Origin: Bacillota bacterium
GTDB lineage: Bacteria > Bacillota > Clostridia > Christensenellales > Aristaeellaceae
Direction of reading: 5' to 3'
Length of the DNA stretch: 64,000 nucleotides
NCBI GenBank assembly: GCA_023444095.1
Contig: JAEZRP010000041.1
Coordinates: 32,126-96,125 of the forward strand
The position numbers and the translations under genes are program-made. The notes below the pieces were generated by a model that saw nothing but the letters and a program-made list of their open reading frames with translations, did not search any database and was not told the DNA's origin. Positions 1 to 8,344 of the stretch are shown here, piece by piece (the stretch's first letter is position 1; each line of letters begins with the position of its first letter).

Positions 1-567
1 CTCAATTACATCCGTCAGGAGATCGAACAGAAGGGCTATCCCCCATCCGTACGCGAAATCTGCACCGCCGTGGGACTCAAGTCCACCTCCTCGGTGCACG
101 CGCACCTCACACAGCTCGAGAAAAAGGGCCTCATCCGCCGCGATTCCACAAAGCCGCGCGCGCTCGAGATCCTCGACAATCCCCTCTCTCGCGGCCGCTC
201 GATTCCCCTCCTCGGGCGCGTCACGGCGGGCCTCCCGATCCTCGCGACCGAGAACATCGAGGATTACCTCGTCATGCCCCAGTATTTGCTCGGCCACGAC
301 GAAATGTTTGCGCTGCGCGTGCAGGGAGAGAGCATGATCGAGGCGGGCATCCTGGATGGCGATATCATCCTTTTGCGCAAGCAGGAAGACGCGGACAACG
401 GCGATATCGTGGTTGCCTTGATCGGCGAGGAGGCGACGGTCAAGCGCATCTTCTACGAGGATGCATGCGTCCGCCTTCAGCCGGAAAACTGCACCATGGA
501 GCCGATCATTTTGGAGGAGCCTCCGCAGGTGCTCGGCAGACTGATCGCCCTGTTCCGGCAGTTTTAG
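1..567 (+). CDS. lexA: LexA repressor, 5'-truncated by window edge
   Basis: SOS-response transcriptional repressor that binds operator DNA and is inactivated by RecA-stimulated self-cleavage. The reading frame is open from base 1, so about 10-12 N-terminal residues lie outside the window. The visible part holds the winged-helix DNA-binding end (GYPPSVREIC, then a STSSVHAHL recognition-helix region), the Ala-Gly cleavage site in GRVTAGLP, the catalytic serine in QGESM and the catalytic lysine in ATVKR of the S24 peptidase domain. The frame ends FRQF followed by TAG at 565-567. No LexA operator is visible because the promoter is outside the window. Identification is secure; only the start is missing. 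Confidence 0.96.
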   Translation, partial: LNYIRQEIEQKGYPPSVREICTAVGLKSTSSVHAHLTQLEKKGLIRRDSTKPRALEILDNPLSRGRSIPLLGRVTAGLPILATENIEDYLVMPQYLLGHDEMFALRVQGESMIEAGILDGDIILLRKQEDADNGDIVVALIGEEATVKRIFYEDACVRLQPENCTMEPIILEEPPQVLGRLIALFRQF

Positions 568-605
568 AAGAGAGGATGTTCCCCGTTCCCGGCCCATCAG
601 AAAGA

Positions 606-643
606 TTCCGCCCTCGGCATCCTGGGGATGACCGAGGGCGGAA
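606..643. terminator. Bidirectional hairpin between lexA and HAD gene
   Basis: A 12-bp perfect stem (606-617 with 632-643, core CCGCCCTCGG / CCGAGGGCGG) lies between two convergent genes. The T-run is poor on both strands, so this is a likely but not classical terminator. Confidence 0.55.
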
Positions 644-719
644 AGCTTTGAGCACCTTCCCGTTTTTGAGGCGAATCACCATGTTCTATTGACTTGATTT
701 TGGGCGGCAGGCGCCGTGT

Positions 720-1376
720 CTACCGCATTTTCCCGAGCAATTCCGCGTACCCCATCACGTACCAATCCGCCAATTGGACGATCTCCTCCCGGTCATTCCG
801 CATGCTCTCGTCCTCGATGGCGCACACGCGGATTCCCGCGCTCTTCGCGGTCCTGATCGAGTAAAGGGCGTCCTCGAACATCACGCAGTCCGCCATCGGA
901 ATGCCAAGCCTGTCCGCAAGGCTGAGGAAGAATTCCTCTTCCTTTTTCGTCGAGCCCATGCCGCTCTCGTCGGTGATGAAGTCGAAATAGCCGTGCAGTC
1001 CGTGCCGCGCGAGCGCCGCACAGGCATAGTCTTTCGGGGACGCTGTGGCGACGCACATTCTGATTCCCGCGTCCCGGAGCCGGCCGAGGTACTCCCGCAC
1101 GAATGGCTTTGGGAAGATGTCCTCGAGGTAGTGCCTCCGCATCCGCGCGCAGACCTCCTGCCAGATTTCCTCGCCGTCAAACGGGAGCCCCATCCCATCG
1201 AGTGCCTGCTTCAAATGGCGCATGGTAGACTTGTTGAATAGCTCTGGGTAGATTTCATCCGGCACGGGAAGCTGATGCGCCAGGAGGTACTCGATCGCGC
1301 CGAGCCGCCAGTAGCGCATGGAATCGAGCAGGGTCCCGTCCATGTCGAAGATCGCGCCTTTAAACTCGAATTTCAC
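720..1376 (-). CDS. HAD-superfamily phosphatase (beta-phosphoglucomutase-like)
   Basis: Predicted cytoplasmic phosphatase or phosphomutase of HAD subfamily I, about 218 residues, the usual size. Motif I is FDMDGTLLD with the nucleophile Asp, motif II is the VATAS segment, and the C-terminal acidic motif is FEDALYSI. A helical cap lies between motifs I and II. An in-frame GTG lies further up at 1391, but it has no ribosome site. The GTG at 1376 is preceded by GGGGGAAAG and is the better start. The gene overlaps the end of the MATE pump gene by about 17 nt and is probably translated from the same message. Substrate cannot be inferred. Confidence 0.85.
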   Translation of the reverse strand: MKFEFKGAIFDMDGTLLDSMRYWRLGAIEYLLAHQLPVPDEIYPELFNKSTMRHLKQALDGMGLPFDGEEIWQEVCARMRRHYLEDIFPKPFVREYLGRLRDAGIRMCVATASPKDYACAALARHGLHGYFDFITDESGMGSTKKEEEFFLSLADRLGIPMADCVMFEDALYSIRTAKSAGIRVCAIEDESMRNDREEIVQLADWYVMGYAELLGKMR

Positions 1377-2805
1377 TCCACTTTCCCCCACGGTAGCGCT
1401 TGAGCATCAGCGTCATGCGCGTAATCATGTCGATGAGCGCCGCACACCACGCGCCGACGACCGCCGTATCGCCCAGTCCGAGCCATTTTCCAAGCGCAAG
1501 CGTCGCGAGGAACGCGAGCGCGGGCCGCATGGCAGAGACGGTGATGAGCATGACCATCGCGGTGTATTTCACGTCGCCCGCGCCCCTGAGCGCGCCGGAG
1601 ACGACGACCGCCAGCATCTGGAAGGGCTGGAAGACGCCTACCACGATCATGAGCATCTCCGTGAGCCGCCTGACGTTCTCACCGCCGTCGTGCTTGATGA
1701 ACAGATCGACGAGCGGCTGCCGGAAAACGATGCAAATCGCGCCGATTCCGATGGCGACCAAAATTGCGATGCGCTGCGCGATGGTTCCGTAGATGTGCGA
1801 AAGGTCCTTTCGCCCGCGCCCGAGCATCTGCCCGACGAGCGAGGTCCCCGCCACGCCCAGTCCGTCCGCGAAGCAGAACGAGATGTTTAGAAACTGCATC
1901 GCGATGAAGTGCGCGGCCGTCGCGTCCGTGCCGAGGCCCGCGACGATCTTCGCATAGGCGAAAAACCCGAAGCGCATGGCCACCTGCTCGATCATGGCGC
2001 CGGACGAAACCTTCATCACGTCCCGCACGCTCGTCTCGCGGAGCTTCCAGCTGTCGTGCCGCGTGATCCGCAAAAAGGAATCGGCCCGCGCGCCCCGCGT
2101 CAACGAAAGGACGCTCAGGAGGAAGCCCACGAACATGCCGATCGCTGTCGCGATGGCGGCGCCCGCCACGCCGAGCGTCGGGAACGGCCCGATGCCGTAG
2201 ATGAGAAGCCAGTTGAAAAGGACGTTGACGAGGTTCGAGGCGATGTTCACATACATTGTAAGCTTCGTGTTTCCGATGCCGCGCTGTGCCGCGCAGATGC
2301 CCATCGAAAGCGCATTGAACGGAAGCGCGGATCCCACGATGAAGAAATAAGTCGTCGCATCGCCCAGCGTTTCGTTCGGCTTCGCGCCCGCAAATCGCAT
2401 CAGCTGCTGCGCGAATGGGAGCACGATTGCCATCAGAACCACGGAAAGGCCGATGATCAGAAGGATGGCGTTTCGAACTACCGTGTTTGCTTCCTCGCAC
2501 CTTCCCTCCCCCTTGCGCCGCGCGACGACGGCCGTGATGCCTACGTTGAGCGCGAAGAAGATGCTCAACATCAGCATGCGGGGCTGACCTACCAGTCCGA
2601 CGGCGGCGACCGCGTTCGTGCCCACGCCGCTGACCATGACCGTATCCGCCATTCCGATCAGGCTTAAGAGCACCATCTCGAGAACGGACGGGATCGCCAG
2701 ACGGAAGTACTCCCGGTACATCGATTTTTGCGCCGGAATTTCCCCGGCGACCGTGCCGCCCGGCAGCATGCGCTCCACGCCGAAATAGCGCGAAATCAAA
2801 TCCAT
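1360..2805 (-). CDS. MATE-family multidrug efflux transporter
   Basis: Integral membrane antiporter of the MATE (NorM/DinF-like) family, exporting cationic compounds in exchange for Na+ or H+. At 481 residues it has the usual length, with about 12 hydrophobic segments in two homologous halves (first half beginning near LAIPSVLEMVLLSLIG and a second inverted copy from about residue 265). The start ATG at 2805 is preceded by GGAGG at a slightly long spacing (about 11 nt). It is followed, with overlap, by the HAD phosphatase gene. Family assignment is firm; the drug or metabolite exported is unknown. Confidence 0.92.
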   Translation of the reverse strand: MDLISRYFGVERMLPGGTVAGEIPAQKSMYREYFRLAIPSVLEMVLLSLIGMADTVMVSGVGTNAVAAVGLVGQPRMLMLSIFFALNVGITAVVARRKGEGRCEEANTVVRNAILLIIGLSVVLMAIVLPFAQQLMRFAGAKPNETLGDATTYFFIVGSALPFNALSMGICAAQRGIGNTKLTMYVNIASNLVNVLFNWLLIYGIGPFPTLGVAGAAIATAIGMFVGFLLSVLSLTRGARADSFLRITRHDSWKLRETSVRDVMKVSSGAMIEQVAMRFGFFAYAKIVAGLGTDATAAHFIAMQFLNISFCFADGLGVAGTSLVGQMLGRGRKDLSHIYGTIAQRIAILVAIGIGAICIVFRQPLVDLFIKHDGGENVRRLTEMLMIVVGVFQPFQMLAVVVSGALRGAGDVKYTAMVMLITVSAMRPALAFLATLALGKWLGLGDTAVVGAWCAALIDMITRMTLMLKRYRGGKWSEIRV

Positions 2806-2905
2806 TTATATGTAGCCTCCGAACATTTCGTCCGCTAATAACAATATCTGATGCGAGTTAATTCCGTTAGGCGGAATGTGTTGCGTAGACATTATGGAAG
2901 GATTT

Positions 2906-2923
2906 CGGCACCGCATGGTGCCG
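2906..2923. other. Short palindromic hairpin in 162-nt intergenic gap
   Basis: CGGCACC-GCAT-GGTGCCG forms a 7-bp stem between the alanyl-tRNA editing gene and the MATE gene, both read leftwards. It lacks a clear T-run, so it may be a weak terminator or an operator-type palindrome upstream of the MATE gene. Nothing else recognisable is in 2806-2967. Confidence 0.35.
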
Positions 2924-2967
2924 TTCAACAAAATAACCAACGACGTGCGGCCCCGGCAGGGTCATTG

Positions 2968-4164
2968 TCAAAGAAGGAGCGCCGCCTCCCGCATCCGGTC
3001 CAGCATAGCTTCAGGGCCGCCGCCCTGCGCGAAGTCCGGCCGCCCGCCGCCCTTTCCCCCGCACGCCTTCGCCGCTTGAGAGAGGATCGCGCCCATGTTT
3101 GCTTCGACGTCCCCGGAGCGGCACGCGGCGTAGACGAACTGCTCTCCGCTCGCCACCCCGATAAGCGCGATCGTGCCGCCCGCCTCGGTCAGCGTCGAGG
3201 CGAGTTCACGCGCGCTTGCCGCGTCTCCCTCGATTCGCTCCGCGATCACGGCATACCCGCTCGCCGAGCGACCGCAGCGTGCGCGCATGGCGGGAATCTC
3301 TGTGAAAAGCAGCTTTTTTTGCGCCTCCGCAAGCGCGCGCTCCGCGCCTTTCAACTGCTCCGCCATAGAACAGACCATGTTTGGCAAATGACCGACCGAG
3401 GTCGACAAAATACCGGCGGCCGCCTTTGCCAAATTGTAGTGCTCGCGCAAAAGCTCGTACGCACGGGCTCCGCAGACGAACGCGACGCGGAGCTTTCCCT
3501 TGCTCGGGCGCGCGTCCACGATCTTCAAAAGGCCGATCTGGCCTGCGCTTGAGGGATGTGTTCCGCCGCACGCGCAAAACTCGTGCGGGCCGATCTGTAC
3601 CATCCGGATGTGTTCATCGACCGCCGGCGGCTTTCGGAGCGGGAGCGACTTCAGTTCCTCCGCCTCCGGGAACCAGCAGCGGATCGGGACATCCCTTTGA
3701 ATCCAGCCGTTCACGTCGTCCTCGAGCGCGCGAATTTCCCCGTCCGTCGCGTGCGTCCTCCCTTCCGGGAGCGTCATGTCGATGGTCGAAATCTCCGCGC
3801 CGAGGTGCAGCCCGATGGTGTGCCCACCGAGCAGCCGATACGCGGCGTTCGCGAGCAGATGCTCCCCCGCGTGCTGCTGCATGTGGTCGAAGCGGCGCGC
3901 CCAATCGATCTCCCCGTGAACCTTTTTCCCGATCGCGAGCGGCATATCCACGACGTGCCAGACCTCGTCCGCCTCGTCGGAGTAGACGTCGGTCACATGC
4001 GCTCCCCCGATTGTACCCGTGTCAAAGGGCTGCCCGCCGGAGGTCGGGTAGAACGTGCTCCGGTCAAGAAGCGCGGCGTAGCCCGCCTCCGTCTTCTCGC
4101 ACGCGCGCACCTGTGCGTCAAATTCACGCAGGTAACAATCCCCATAGTAGAGCCGTTCCGTCAT
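2968..4164 (-). CDS. Alanyl-tRNA editing protein, long AlaX type
   Basis: Trans-editing enzyme that deacylates mischarged Ser-/Gly-tRNA(Ala). About 398 residues: an N-terminal barrel portion with STFYPTSGGQP, the editing domain carrying HMQQH and the downstream CACGGTH metal ligands, and a C-terminal DHHA1 domain ending in a Gly-rich GGKGGGRPDFAQGGG tract as in the C-terminus of AlaRS. The catalytic aminoacylation domain is absent, which separates it from AlaRS itself. An in-frame GTG exists at 4173, but GGAG sits eight bases before the ATG at 4164, which I take as the start. It stands alone, with the divergent hsp20 gene upstream. Confidence 0.93.
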   Translation of the reverse strand: MTERLYYGDCYLREFDAQVRACEKTEAGYAALLDRSTFYPTSGGQPFDTGTIGGAHVTDVYSDEADEVWHVVDMPLAIGKKVHGEIDWARRFDHMQQHAGEHLLANAAYRLLGGHTIGLHLGAEISTIDMTLPEGRTHATDGEIRALEDDVNGWIQRDVPIRCWFPEAEELKSLPLRKPPAVDEHIRMVQIGPHEFCACGGTHPSSAGQIGLLKIVDARPSKGKLRVAFVCGARAYELLREHYNLAKAAAGILSTSVGHLPNMVCSMAEQLKGAERALAEAQKKLLFTEIPAMRARCGRSASGYAVIAERIEGDAASARELASTLTEAGGTIALIGVASGEQFVYAACRSGDVEANMGAILSQAAKACGGKGGGRPDFAQGGGPEAMLDRMREAALLL

Positions 4165-4240
4165 CCGAATCACTCCGTTTCAAGCGTATCGCAAAGCGCC
4201 CCGGGGTACACTAACGGGGGCGCAGATCCGCAAGTCTTTC

Positions 4241-4248
4241 AAAGGAGG
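4241..4248 (+). promoter_or_regulatory. Strong ribosome-binding site of hsp20
   Basis: AAAGGAGG seven bases before the ATG at 4256 fixes the start. No CIRCE element or obvious promoter was found in the 80 bases upstream. Confidence 0.8.
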
Positions 4249-4255
4249 AAACCAT

Positions 4256-4696
4256 ATGTCAAGTCTCATTCCCTATCGCCATCGGTCCAACGACCGGTCG
4301 GACAATTCCCTTTTCCCGTTTCATGACGACTTCTTCCGTCCCTTCTTCTTCGGCGGAACGGAGATGCCGACCGCCTTTCGCGTGGACGTGAAGGACGAGG
4401 GAGAGAGCTACGTCATGGAGGCGGAGCTTCCGGGCGTGAAGCGCGAGAACATCAAGATCGACGTCGACGACGGCGTCCTCACCATCTCCGCCGAATGGAA
4501 AAATGCCGACAAGGAGAATAAAAGCGGGGATTATATCATCAGCGAGCGCCGCGCGGGCCGCGTGCAGCGATCCTTCTCGCTCGACAACGTCGTCGAGGAC
4601 AAAATCACTGCTGATTACGCGGACGGCGTTCTCAAACTCGCCTTGCCCAAGCGCGAGGAGGTGCGCCGCACGCCCCGCCGCATCGAGCTCAAGTGA
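4256..4696 (+). CDS. Small heat-shock protein, Hsp20/alpha-crystallin family
   Basis: ATP-independent holdase chaperone that binds unfolding proteins in the cytoplasm. It has 146 residues: a Phe-rich N-terminal arm (FPFHDDFFRPFFFGG), an alpha-crystallin domain from about residue 40 (VMEAELPGVKRENIKIDV, then the DGVLTISAE strand and the conserved ADGVLKLALPK segment) and a short basic tail. The usual C-terminal I-x-I anchor is replaced by RRIELK, which retains an I-x-L pattern. It is a single-gene unit closed by a good intrinsic terminator. Confidence 0.95.
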   Translation: MSSLIPYRHRSNDRSDNSLFPFHDDFFRPFFFGGTEMPTAFRVDVKDEGESYVMEAELPGVKRENIKIDVDDGVLTISAEWKNADKENKSGDYIISERRAGRVQRSFSLDNVVEDKITADYADGVLKLALPKREEVRRTPRRIELK

Positions 4697-4700
4697 CCGC

Positions 4701-4727
4701 CGGAGGGCCGAGCGCCCTCCGCTTTTT
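4701..4727 (+). terminator. Intrinsic terminator of hsp20
   Basis: Eight-bp GC stem (CGGAGGGC 4701-4708 with GCCCTCCG 4714-4721), five-base loop, then a run of five T. It abuts the 3' end of the convergent rnhA. Confidence 0.88.
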
Positions 4728-5187
4728 ATCGCTCGGCATTCCGCCGTTGGGTCCGTATCGCCTCCCGCGCGAGCTGGTCGCAGCGGTTGTTGTTCGCGTT
4801 GTCCGCGTGCCCGCGCACCTTTACCCACCTGACGGCGTGCTTTTCGCACAGCGCGAGCAGCTTCAGCCACAGATCCTTGTTCTCAACGGGTTTTTTGTCG
4901 CTCTTGAGCCAATTGTTTTTCTGCCAGCTCGCGAGCCAGCCCTTCGTGAAGGCGCTCACGAGGTACGAGCTGTCGGAATAGATCGTCGCCTCGCACCTTT
5001 CCTTCAGCCTCGAGAGCGCCTCGATGGGGCCGGTCAATTCCATTCGGTTGTTCGTCGTATGCGCCTCATACCCGGAGATCTCGCGCTCCAGTTCCCCATA
5101 TGTAAGGATCGCCGCCCAGCCGCCCGGTCCGGGGTTGCCCGAACATGCGCCGTCGGTATGGATCGTCACCTTTTTCGGTTCGCTCAA
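4726..5187 (-). CDS. rnhA: Ribonuclease HI
   Basis: Endonuclease that cleaves the RNA strand of RNA-DNA hybrids during Okazaki-fragment and R-loop removal. It has 153 residues, matching the classical E. coli-type enzyme. The active-site carboxylates are all visible: Asp in IHTDGACSGNPGPGG, Glu in TNNRMEL, Asp in YSDSSYL and Asp in NNRCDQLA. The basic handle region (WQKNNWLKSDKKPVENKDLW) is present. Its ATG overlaps the stop of the upstream lipoprotein gene by 4 nt (ATGA), so the two are translationally coupled. Confidence 0.97.
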   Translation of the reverse strand: MSEPKKVTIHTDGACSGNPGPGGWAAILTYGELEREISGYEAHTTNNRMELTGPIEALSRLKERCEATIYSDSSYLVSAFTKGWLASWQKNNWLKSDKKPVENKDLWLKLLALCEKHAVRWVKVRGHADNANNNRCDQLAREAIRTQRRNAER

Positions 5188-6119
5188 TCTGCTTCCTCCA
5201 GTCTGTACGCGCGCGCGATGGCGTGCGCGTTCGCGGTTTGCGCGCCGATATATCCCTCATATCCCGCGTCCAGCGCAAAGGACGACATGACGTCGATCCT
5301 TGCAACGGCGTATCCCGCAGCCGCAAGCGCGTCCGTCAGTTCCGCCGGCGCCTGCTTTTCGATCAGAATGACGCGCGCGCCCGTCGCGCTCAGATCGTCC
5401 AGCAAATCAGTCAGCGGGTCCCCGTACACGGCCGTGCCGCTTTCCCGGTCGTACCAGTACGCGACCTCGAGCCCGTACTCGACCGCTGGGTAGATGAGTG
5501 CCTCGTTCATGAGGATCACCTTTTCCCCGTGCGCGCCCGCGCAGATCGACTGCGTCTCGTCATAGAGGGCCGAGAGCTTTGCCTGCGCGCGTTCGTTTCC
5601 CGCCGCGATCTCGTTTTCAAGCTCCGGATACAGTGACGCCATGCCCTCCGCGACGCTTTCCGCAATCTTCTGGGCGCCCGAGACGGCCATATAGAGGTGC
5701 GGATTCGCGCCGACGAGGTGGCCGGAATCCTCGGTTACCTCCGTCTTGTCGCTCTGGTTATAAAGGTTGAGCTCGTACATGGATGTGACGAGCGCCGGAC
5801 CAGCCGCGCCCAGCGAATAGAGCATGCTTTCGAAAGTCTCCAGACCGCGTCCGCCGATGACGACCGCGTCGGCGTCGTAGGCCAGCATGTAGAGGTCCCA
5901 GTCTGAAAGCTCATAGGATCGCAGGCACCCGTCCTGCGGCTGCACAAGACAACTGAGCCTGATGCCGGGGACGTCCCCGAGCACCAGGCCGCTCAACGCA
6001 TAGATCGGATAAAAGCTCGCGTAGACCCGCTTGTCCGCCGTAACCTCGGGCGCGATGTGCGTGCAGCCCGAAAGGAGCAGCGCGAGGACGAGCAGGAGCG
6101 CCGCAAGGCGATGCTTCAT
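5184..6119 (-). CDS. Metal-type (ZnuA/TroA-like) ABC substrate-binding lipoprotein, divergent metal site
   Basis: Predicted exported lipoprotein with a signal peptide and lipobox LLSGC (Cys near residue 19), 311 residues, with the fold signature of cluster A-I binding proteins for Zn/Mn. In the family, three His and one Asp/Glu bind the metal. Here the first His region reads QPQDGCLRSYELSDWDL (His replaced), the second is kept in ANPHLYMA, the third reads MNEALIYPAVEYGL (His replaced by Asn/Glu), and the acidic position is in ARIDVMS. No permease or ATPase gene lies nearby. RBS GGAGG precedes the ATG. It is coupled to rnhA by a 4-nt overlap. It may bind something other than zinc; only the family is supported. 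Confidence 0.75.
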   Translation of the reverse strand: MKHRLAALLLVLALLLSGCTHIAPEVTADKRVYASFYPIYALSGLVLGDVPGIRLSCLVQPQDGCLRSYELSDWDLYMLAYDADAVVIGGRGLETFESMLYSLGAAGPALVTSMYELNLYNQSDKTEVTEDSGHLVGANPHLYMAVSGAQKIAESVAEGMASLYPELENEIAAGNERAQAKLSALYDETQSICAGAHGEKVILMNEALIYPAVEYGLEVAYWYDRESGTAVYGDPLTDLLDDLSATGARVILIEKQAPAELTDALAAAGYAVARIDVMSSFALDAGYEGYIGAQTANAHAIARAYRLEEAD

Positions 6120-6165
6120 CGACGGCCTCCGAGTCAGAATTCCCGTCGATTATACCACATTCCCG

Positions 6166-7158
6166 TTACTCCCACAAGCCCACAAAGTCGACGTTCTTGA
6201 AGTAGTGGCTGACGATCGACTGTGCGGTCGCACCCGACTCCGCGAGCCCGTACGCGCCCCACTGCGACATGCCGACCCCGTGGCCGAAGCCCTTGCCCTT
6301 GAACGTTACCTTGCCGCCCTCGACGGTGATCGAGTCGATCAGCGTGCTCTTCAGCTCCGTCGAGCCGATCTTCACGCGGAACGAGGCCGCGGAAACCGAC
6401 TTTCCGTTGACGACGAGCGTCTTGGCCCTGCCGGACTTGCCCTTCTCCCCCACTTCGACCGTCTTCGCGTCTCCGGTATCGACGCCCACGGCGGAACACG
6501 CCTTCCCCACCTCGGCGGCGGTAAACGTCACGGTCCAGTTCTTCACGTCGTCGGGGGCTTTATCCGAATCAGGCGAGCTCTCGACCGCAAGATAGGGCGG
6601 ATCCTTCTCCTGATAGTCGAGCGCCACGGTCGGAATCTCCGTTACGCCGCCTGCGTGCGCATGGAACCAAGCGTTTGGAAACTCTCCCTGGTAGCTCATG
6701 ACGACGCCGCGCGTCTCGTTCACGGCCTGCTTCACGCGGTCGTTGACCGCGTCGGCGTCATACGCCTGCGCTTCCTCGATGTCAGTTGAGATGTCCGCAT
6801 CCCCATGCTGCGACTTCTTGGTCGAAAGGAACCTGAGCGTATACGTGCGCGCGAGGATGGCCTGCGCCTTCAGCGCCTCGATCGGCCAGTCGTTCTTCAT
6901 CTCTCCCGCCACGACGCCCATCAGGTACGTTTCGAGGTCCATGCGCTCGACCTTCTGCGTGTCCATCACGTAGACGTCCAGCATCGGCACGCCGCTGTCG
7001 TCGCGCTCAAGCTTGCCGGGTACCTCCGGCGCGTTCGTTGCGCTCTCTGCGGGTGTCGCGGACTCCGCCGTCTTCTCCTTGCCCGTTTGCATGCAGCCCG
7101 TCATGATCGCCGACAGGAGAAGCAGCGCGCCGACGAGCGAAATGACTTTCCGTATCAT
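6166..7158 (-). CDS. SpoIID/LytB-domain lipoprotein (lytic transglycosylase-like)
   Basis: SpoIID-type enzymes cleave peptidoglycan glycan strands and in spore formers drive engulfment. The ATG at 7158 is preceded by GGGAG and gives a lipoprotein signal (MIRKVISLVGALLLL to TGC), then a low-complexity Ala/Thr/Glu linker and a SpoIID domain from about residue 60. The catalytic Glu lies in YLMGVVAGEM, and the C-terminal signature GFGHGVGMSQWGAYG is intact. About 330 residues. An in-frame start 42 nt upstream would spoil the signal peptide. It is divergent from the CAP-domain gene. No spoIIM/spoIIP neighbours are seen, so it may be a vegetative wall hydrolase rather than the sporulation SpoIID. 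Confidence 0.88.
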   Translation of the reverse strand: MIRKVISLVGALLLLSAIMTGCMQTGKEKTAESATPAESATNAPEVPGKLERDDSGVPMLDVYVMDTQKVERMDLETYLMGVVAGEMKNDWPIEALKAQAILARTYTLRFLSTKKSQHGDADISTDIEEAQAYDADAVNDRVKQAVNETRGVVMSYQGEFPNAWFHAHAGGVTEIPTVALDYQEKDPPYLAVESSPDSDKAPDDVKNWTVTFTAAEVGKACSAVGVDTGDAKTVEVGEKGKSGRAKTLVVNGKSVSAASFRVKIGSTELKSTLIDSITVEGGKVTFKGKGFGHGVGMSQWGAYGLAESGATAQSIVSHYFKNVDFVGLWE

Positions 7159-7242
7159 AAATATCACGCTCCCGACGTTAGTTTCGTCGAAAGCGCGCAT
7201 AGGTATACGGACTGGTAATTAATGGATATTTAACGATATTTG

Positions 7243-7271
7243 TTGACAGGCGACATTTCGTATATTACAAT
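7243..7271 (+). promoter_or_regulatory. Sigma-A promoter of the CAP-domain gene
   Basis: TTGACA (7243-7248), 17-base spacer, TACAAT (7266-7271). A transcript starting near 7278 makes the upstream in-frame ATG at 7283 unlikely as the true start. Confidence 0.85.
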
Positions 7272-7315
7272 TCGATTGAAACATGTTTCAAATTTGCAAC
7301 AAAGCAGGTGACCGT

Positions 7316-8290
7316 ATGCGAATCAGACTGACAGTGCTCGTCCTCATCATCGCCGTCTTCTTCACGTTCAGCGCGCAGGCAGCATGCAATGGAAACAAGA
7401 TTGAGCTGAGCGTCCCTTCCGGCTACCGCGGGGTCGATTGTACATATACCGTCTATGTGAACGGGTCGGCGGTATGTTCGGGCTCGACCGACGGAGCAAG
7501 CAAGATCTCCATTCCCGACTATGGCAACTGCACCTATAAGGTCGTCTACGACGAGACCGCGGCGGCGGACAATGCCGCGACCCCGGCAAGCGCGTGCCCG
7601 ACCACGGTGGTCGACAGCGCGTCCAAGCCGAGCGCCTGCCCGGCCGCGACGCCCGACTACAGCGGGACGAAGGTCTCCCGGAAGGCCAAGAAGTACTATT
7701 CTTCTAAGCCCACCGCGAAGCCCACGGCCGTTCCGACCGTGAAGCCGACGGCCGTTCCGACCGTGAAGCCGACGGCCGTTCCGACCGCGAAGCCGACGGC
7801 CGTTCCGACCGTGAAGCCGACCGCCGTTCCGACCGCGAAGCCGACGGCCGTTCCCACCGTGAAGCCGACGGCCGTTCCGACCGCGAAGCCGACCGTGACC
7901 CCCACCAAGGAGCCCGCATCCGGCAACACCTCGTCTTCGCTTGCGTCCCAGGTCGTGACGCTCGTCAACGAGTACCGCGCCGAGTACGGCCTGAGCCCGG
8001 TGCGCGTTGACAGTGACCTCACAGCAGCCGCGGTCGTGCGCGCCAAGGAGTGCGCGGTTTCCTTCAGCCACACCCGCCCCGACGGATCGAGCTGGTCGAC
8101 CGTTTCCTCGAAGGCGCGCGGCGAGAACATCGCCATGGGCTACAATTCCGCCGAGAAGGTCATGGCTGCCTGGATGACGAGCGAGGGCCATCGCGCGAAC
8201 ATCCTCCGTGAGAGCTTCACCACCATCGGCGTGGGCGCTTACGAGGTGAACGGCGTCCTTTACTGGGCGCAGGAGTTCGGAACCAACTAA
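7316..8290 (+). CDS. Secreted CAP-domain (SCP/YkwD-like) protein with Pro/Thr repeat linker
   Basis: Exported protein of 324 residues. The signal peptide starts MRIRLTVLVLIIAVFFTF and ends at AQA. A Cys-containing N-terminal segment (residues about 24-100, six Cys) follows, then a Lys/Pro/Thr/Val linker of eight-residue repeats (KPTAVPTV or KPTAVPTA) and a C-terminal CAP domain (LVNEYRAEYGLSP through YWAQEFG). CAP signatures include FSHTRPDG, GENIAMGY and SEGHRANIL. The Cys-rich N-terminal segment is unlike anything I can name and may be a binding module. The ATG at 7316 has AGGTG upstream. The linker suggests a wall-spanning stalk. Function of bacterial CAP proteins is poorly defined. Confidence 0.88.
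   Translation: MRIRLTVLVLIIAVFFTFSAQAACNGNKIELSVPSGYRGVDCTYTVYVNGSAVCSGSTDGASKISIPDYGNCTYKVVYDETAAADNAATPASACPTTVVDSASKPSACPAATPDYSGTKVSRKAKKYYSSKPTAKPTAVPTVKPTAVPTVKPTAVPTAKPTAVPTVKPTAVPTAKPTAVPTVKPTAVPTAKPTVTPTKEPASGNTSSSLASQVVTLVNEYRAEYGLSPVRVDSDLTAAAVVRAKECAVSFSHTRPDGSSWSTVSSKARGENIAMGYNSAEKVMAAWMTSEGHRANILRESFTTIGVGAYEVNGVLYWAQEFGTN
7721..7888 (+). repeat. Seven tandem 24-nt repeats encoding the CAP-protein stalk
   Basis: Seven direct 24-nt units (type CCGACGGCCGTTCCGACCGT + GAAG) begin at 7721, 7745, 7769, 7793, 7817, 7841 and 7865. Units differ by single bases and mostly alternate Val/Ala at one codon. Copy number is likely variable between strains by slippage. Confidence 0.93.
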
Positions 8291-8311
8291 GCCTTAGACG
8301 AATAAAAAACG

Positions 8312-8344
8312 CCGGGAGATGCGAATTCTCCCGGTCCTTTTTTT
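8312..8344 (+). terminator. Intrinsic terminator of the CAP-domain gene
   Basis: Perfect 8-bp stem CCGGGAGA (8312-8319) / TCTCCCGG (8327-8334), seven-base loop, then seven T at 8338-8344. It overlaps the 3' end of the convergent GNAT pseudogene by two bases. Confidence 0.9.

Noticed and set aside
4174..4255. CIRCE operator upstream of hsp20
   Set aside because: No TTAGCACTC-N9-GAGTGCTAA sequence is present.
7721..7888. CRISPR-like direct repeats
   Set aside because: The 24-nt units are contiguous without spacers and encode the protein stalk.
7696..8191. Long open frames on the minus strand across the CAP gene repeats
   Set aside because: They are mirror frames created by the 24-nt repeat and high GC; they have no ribosome site and the plus-strand protein has clear domains.
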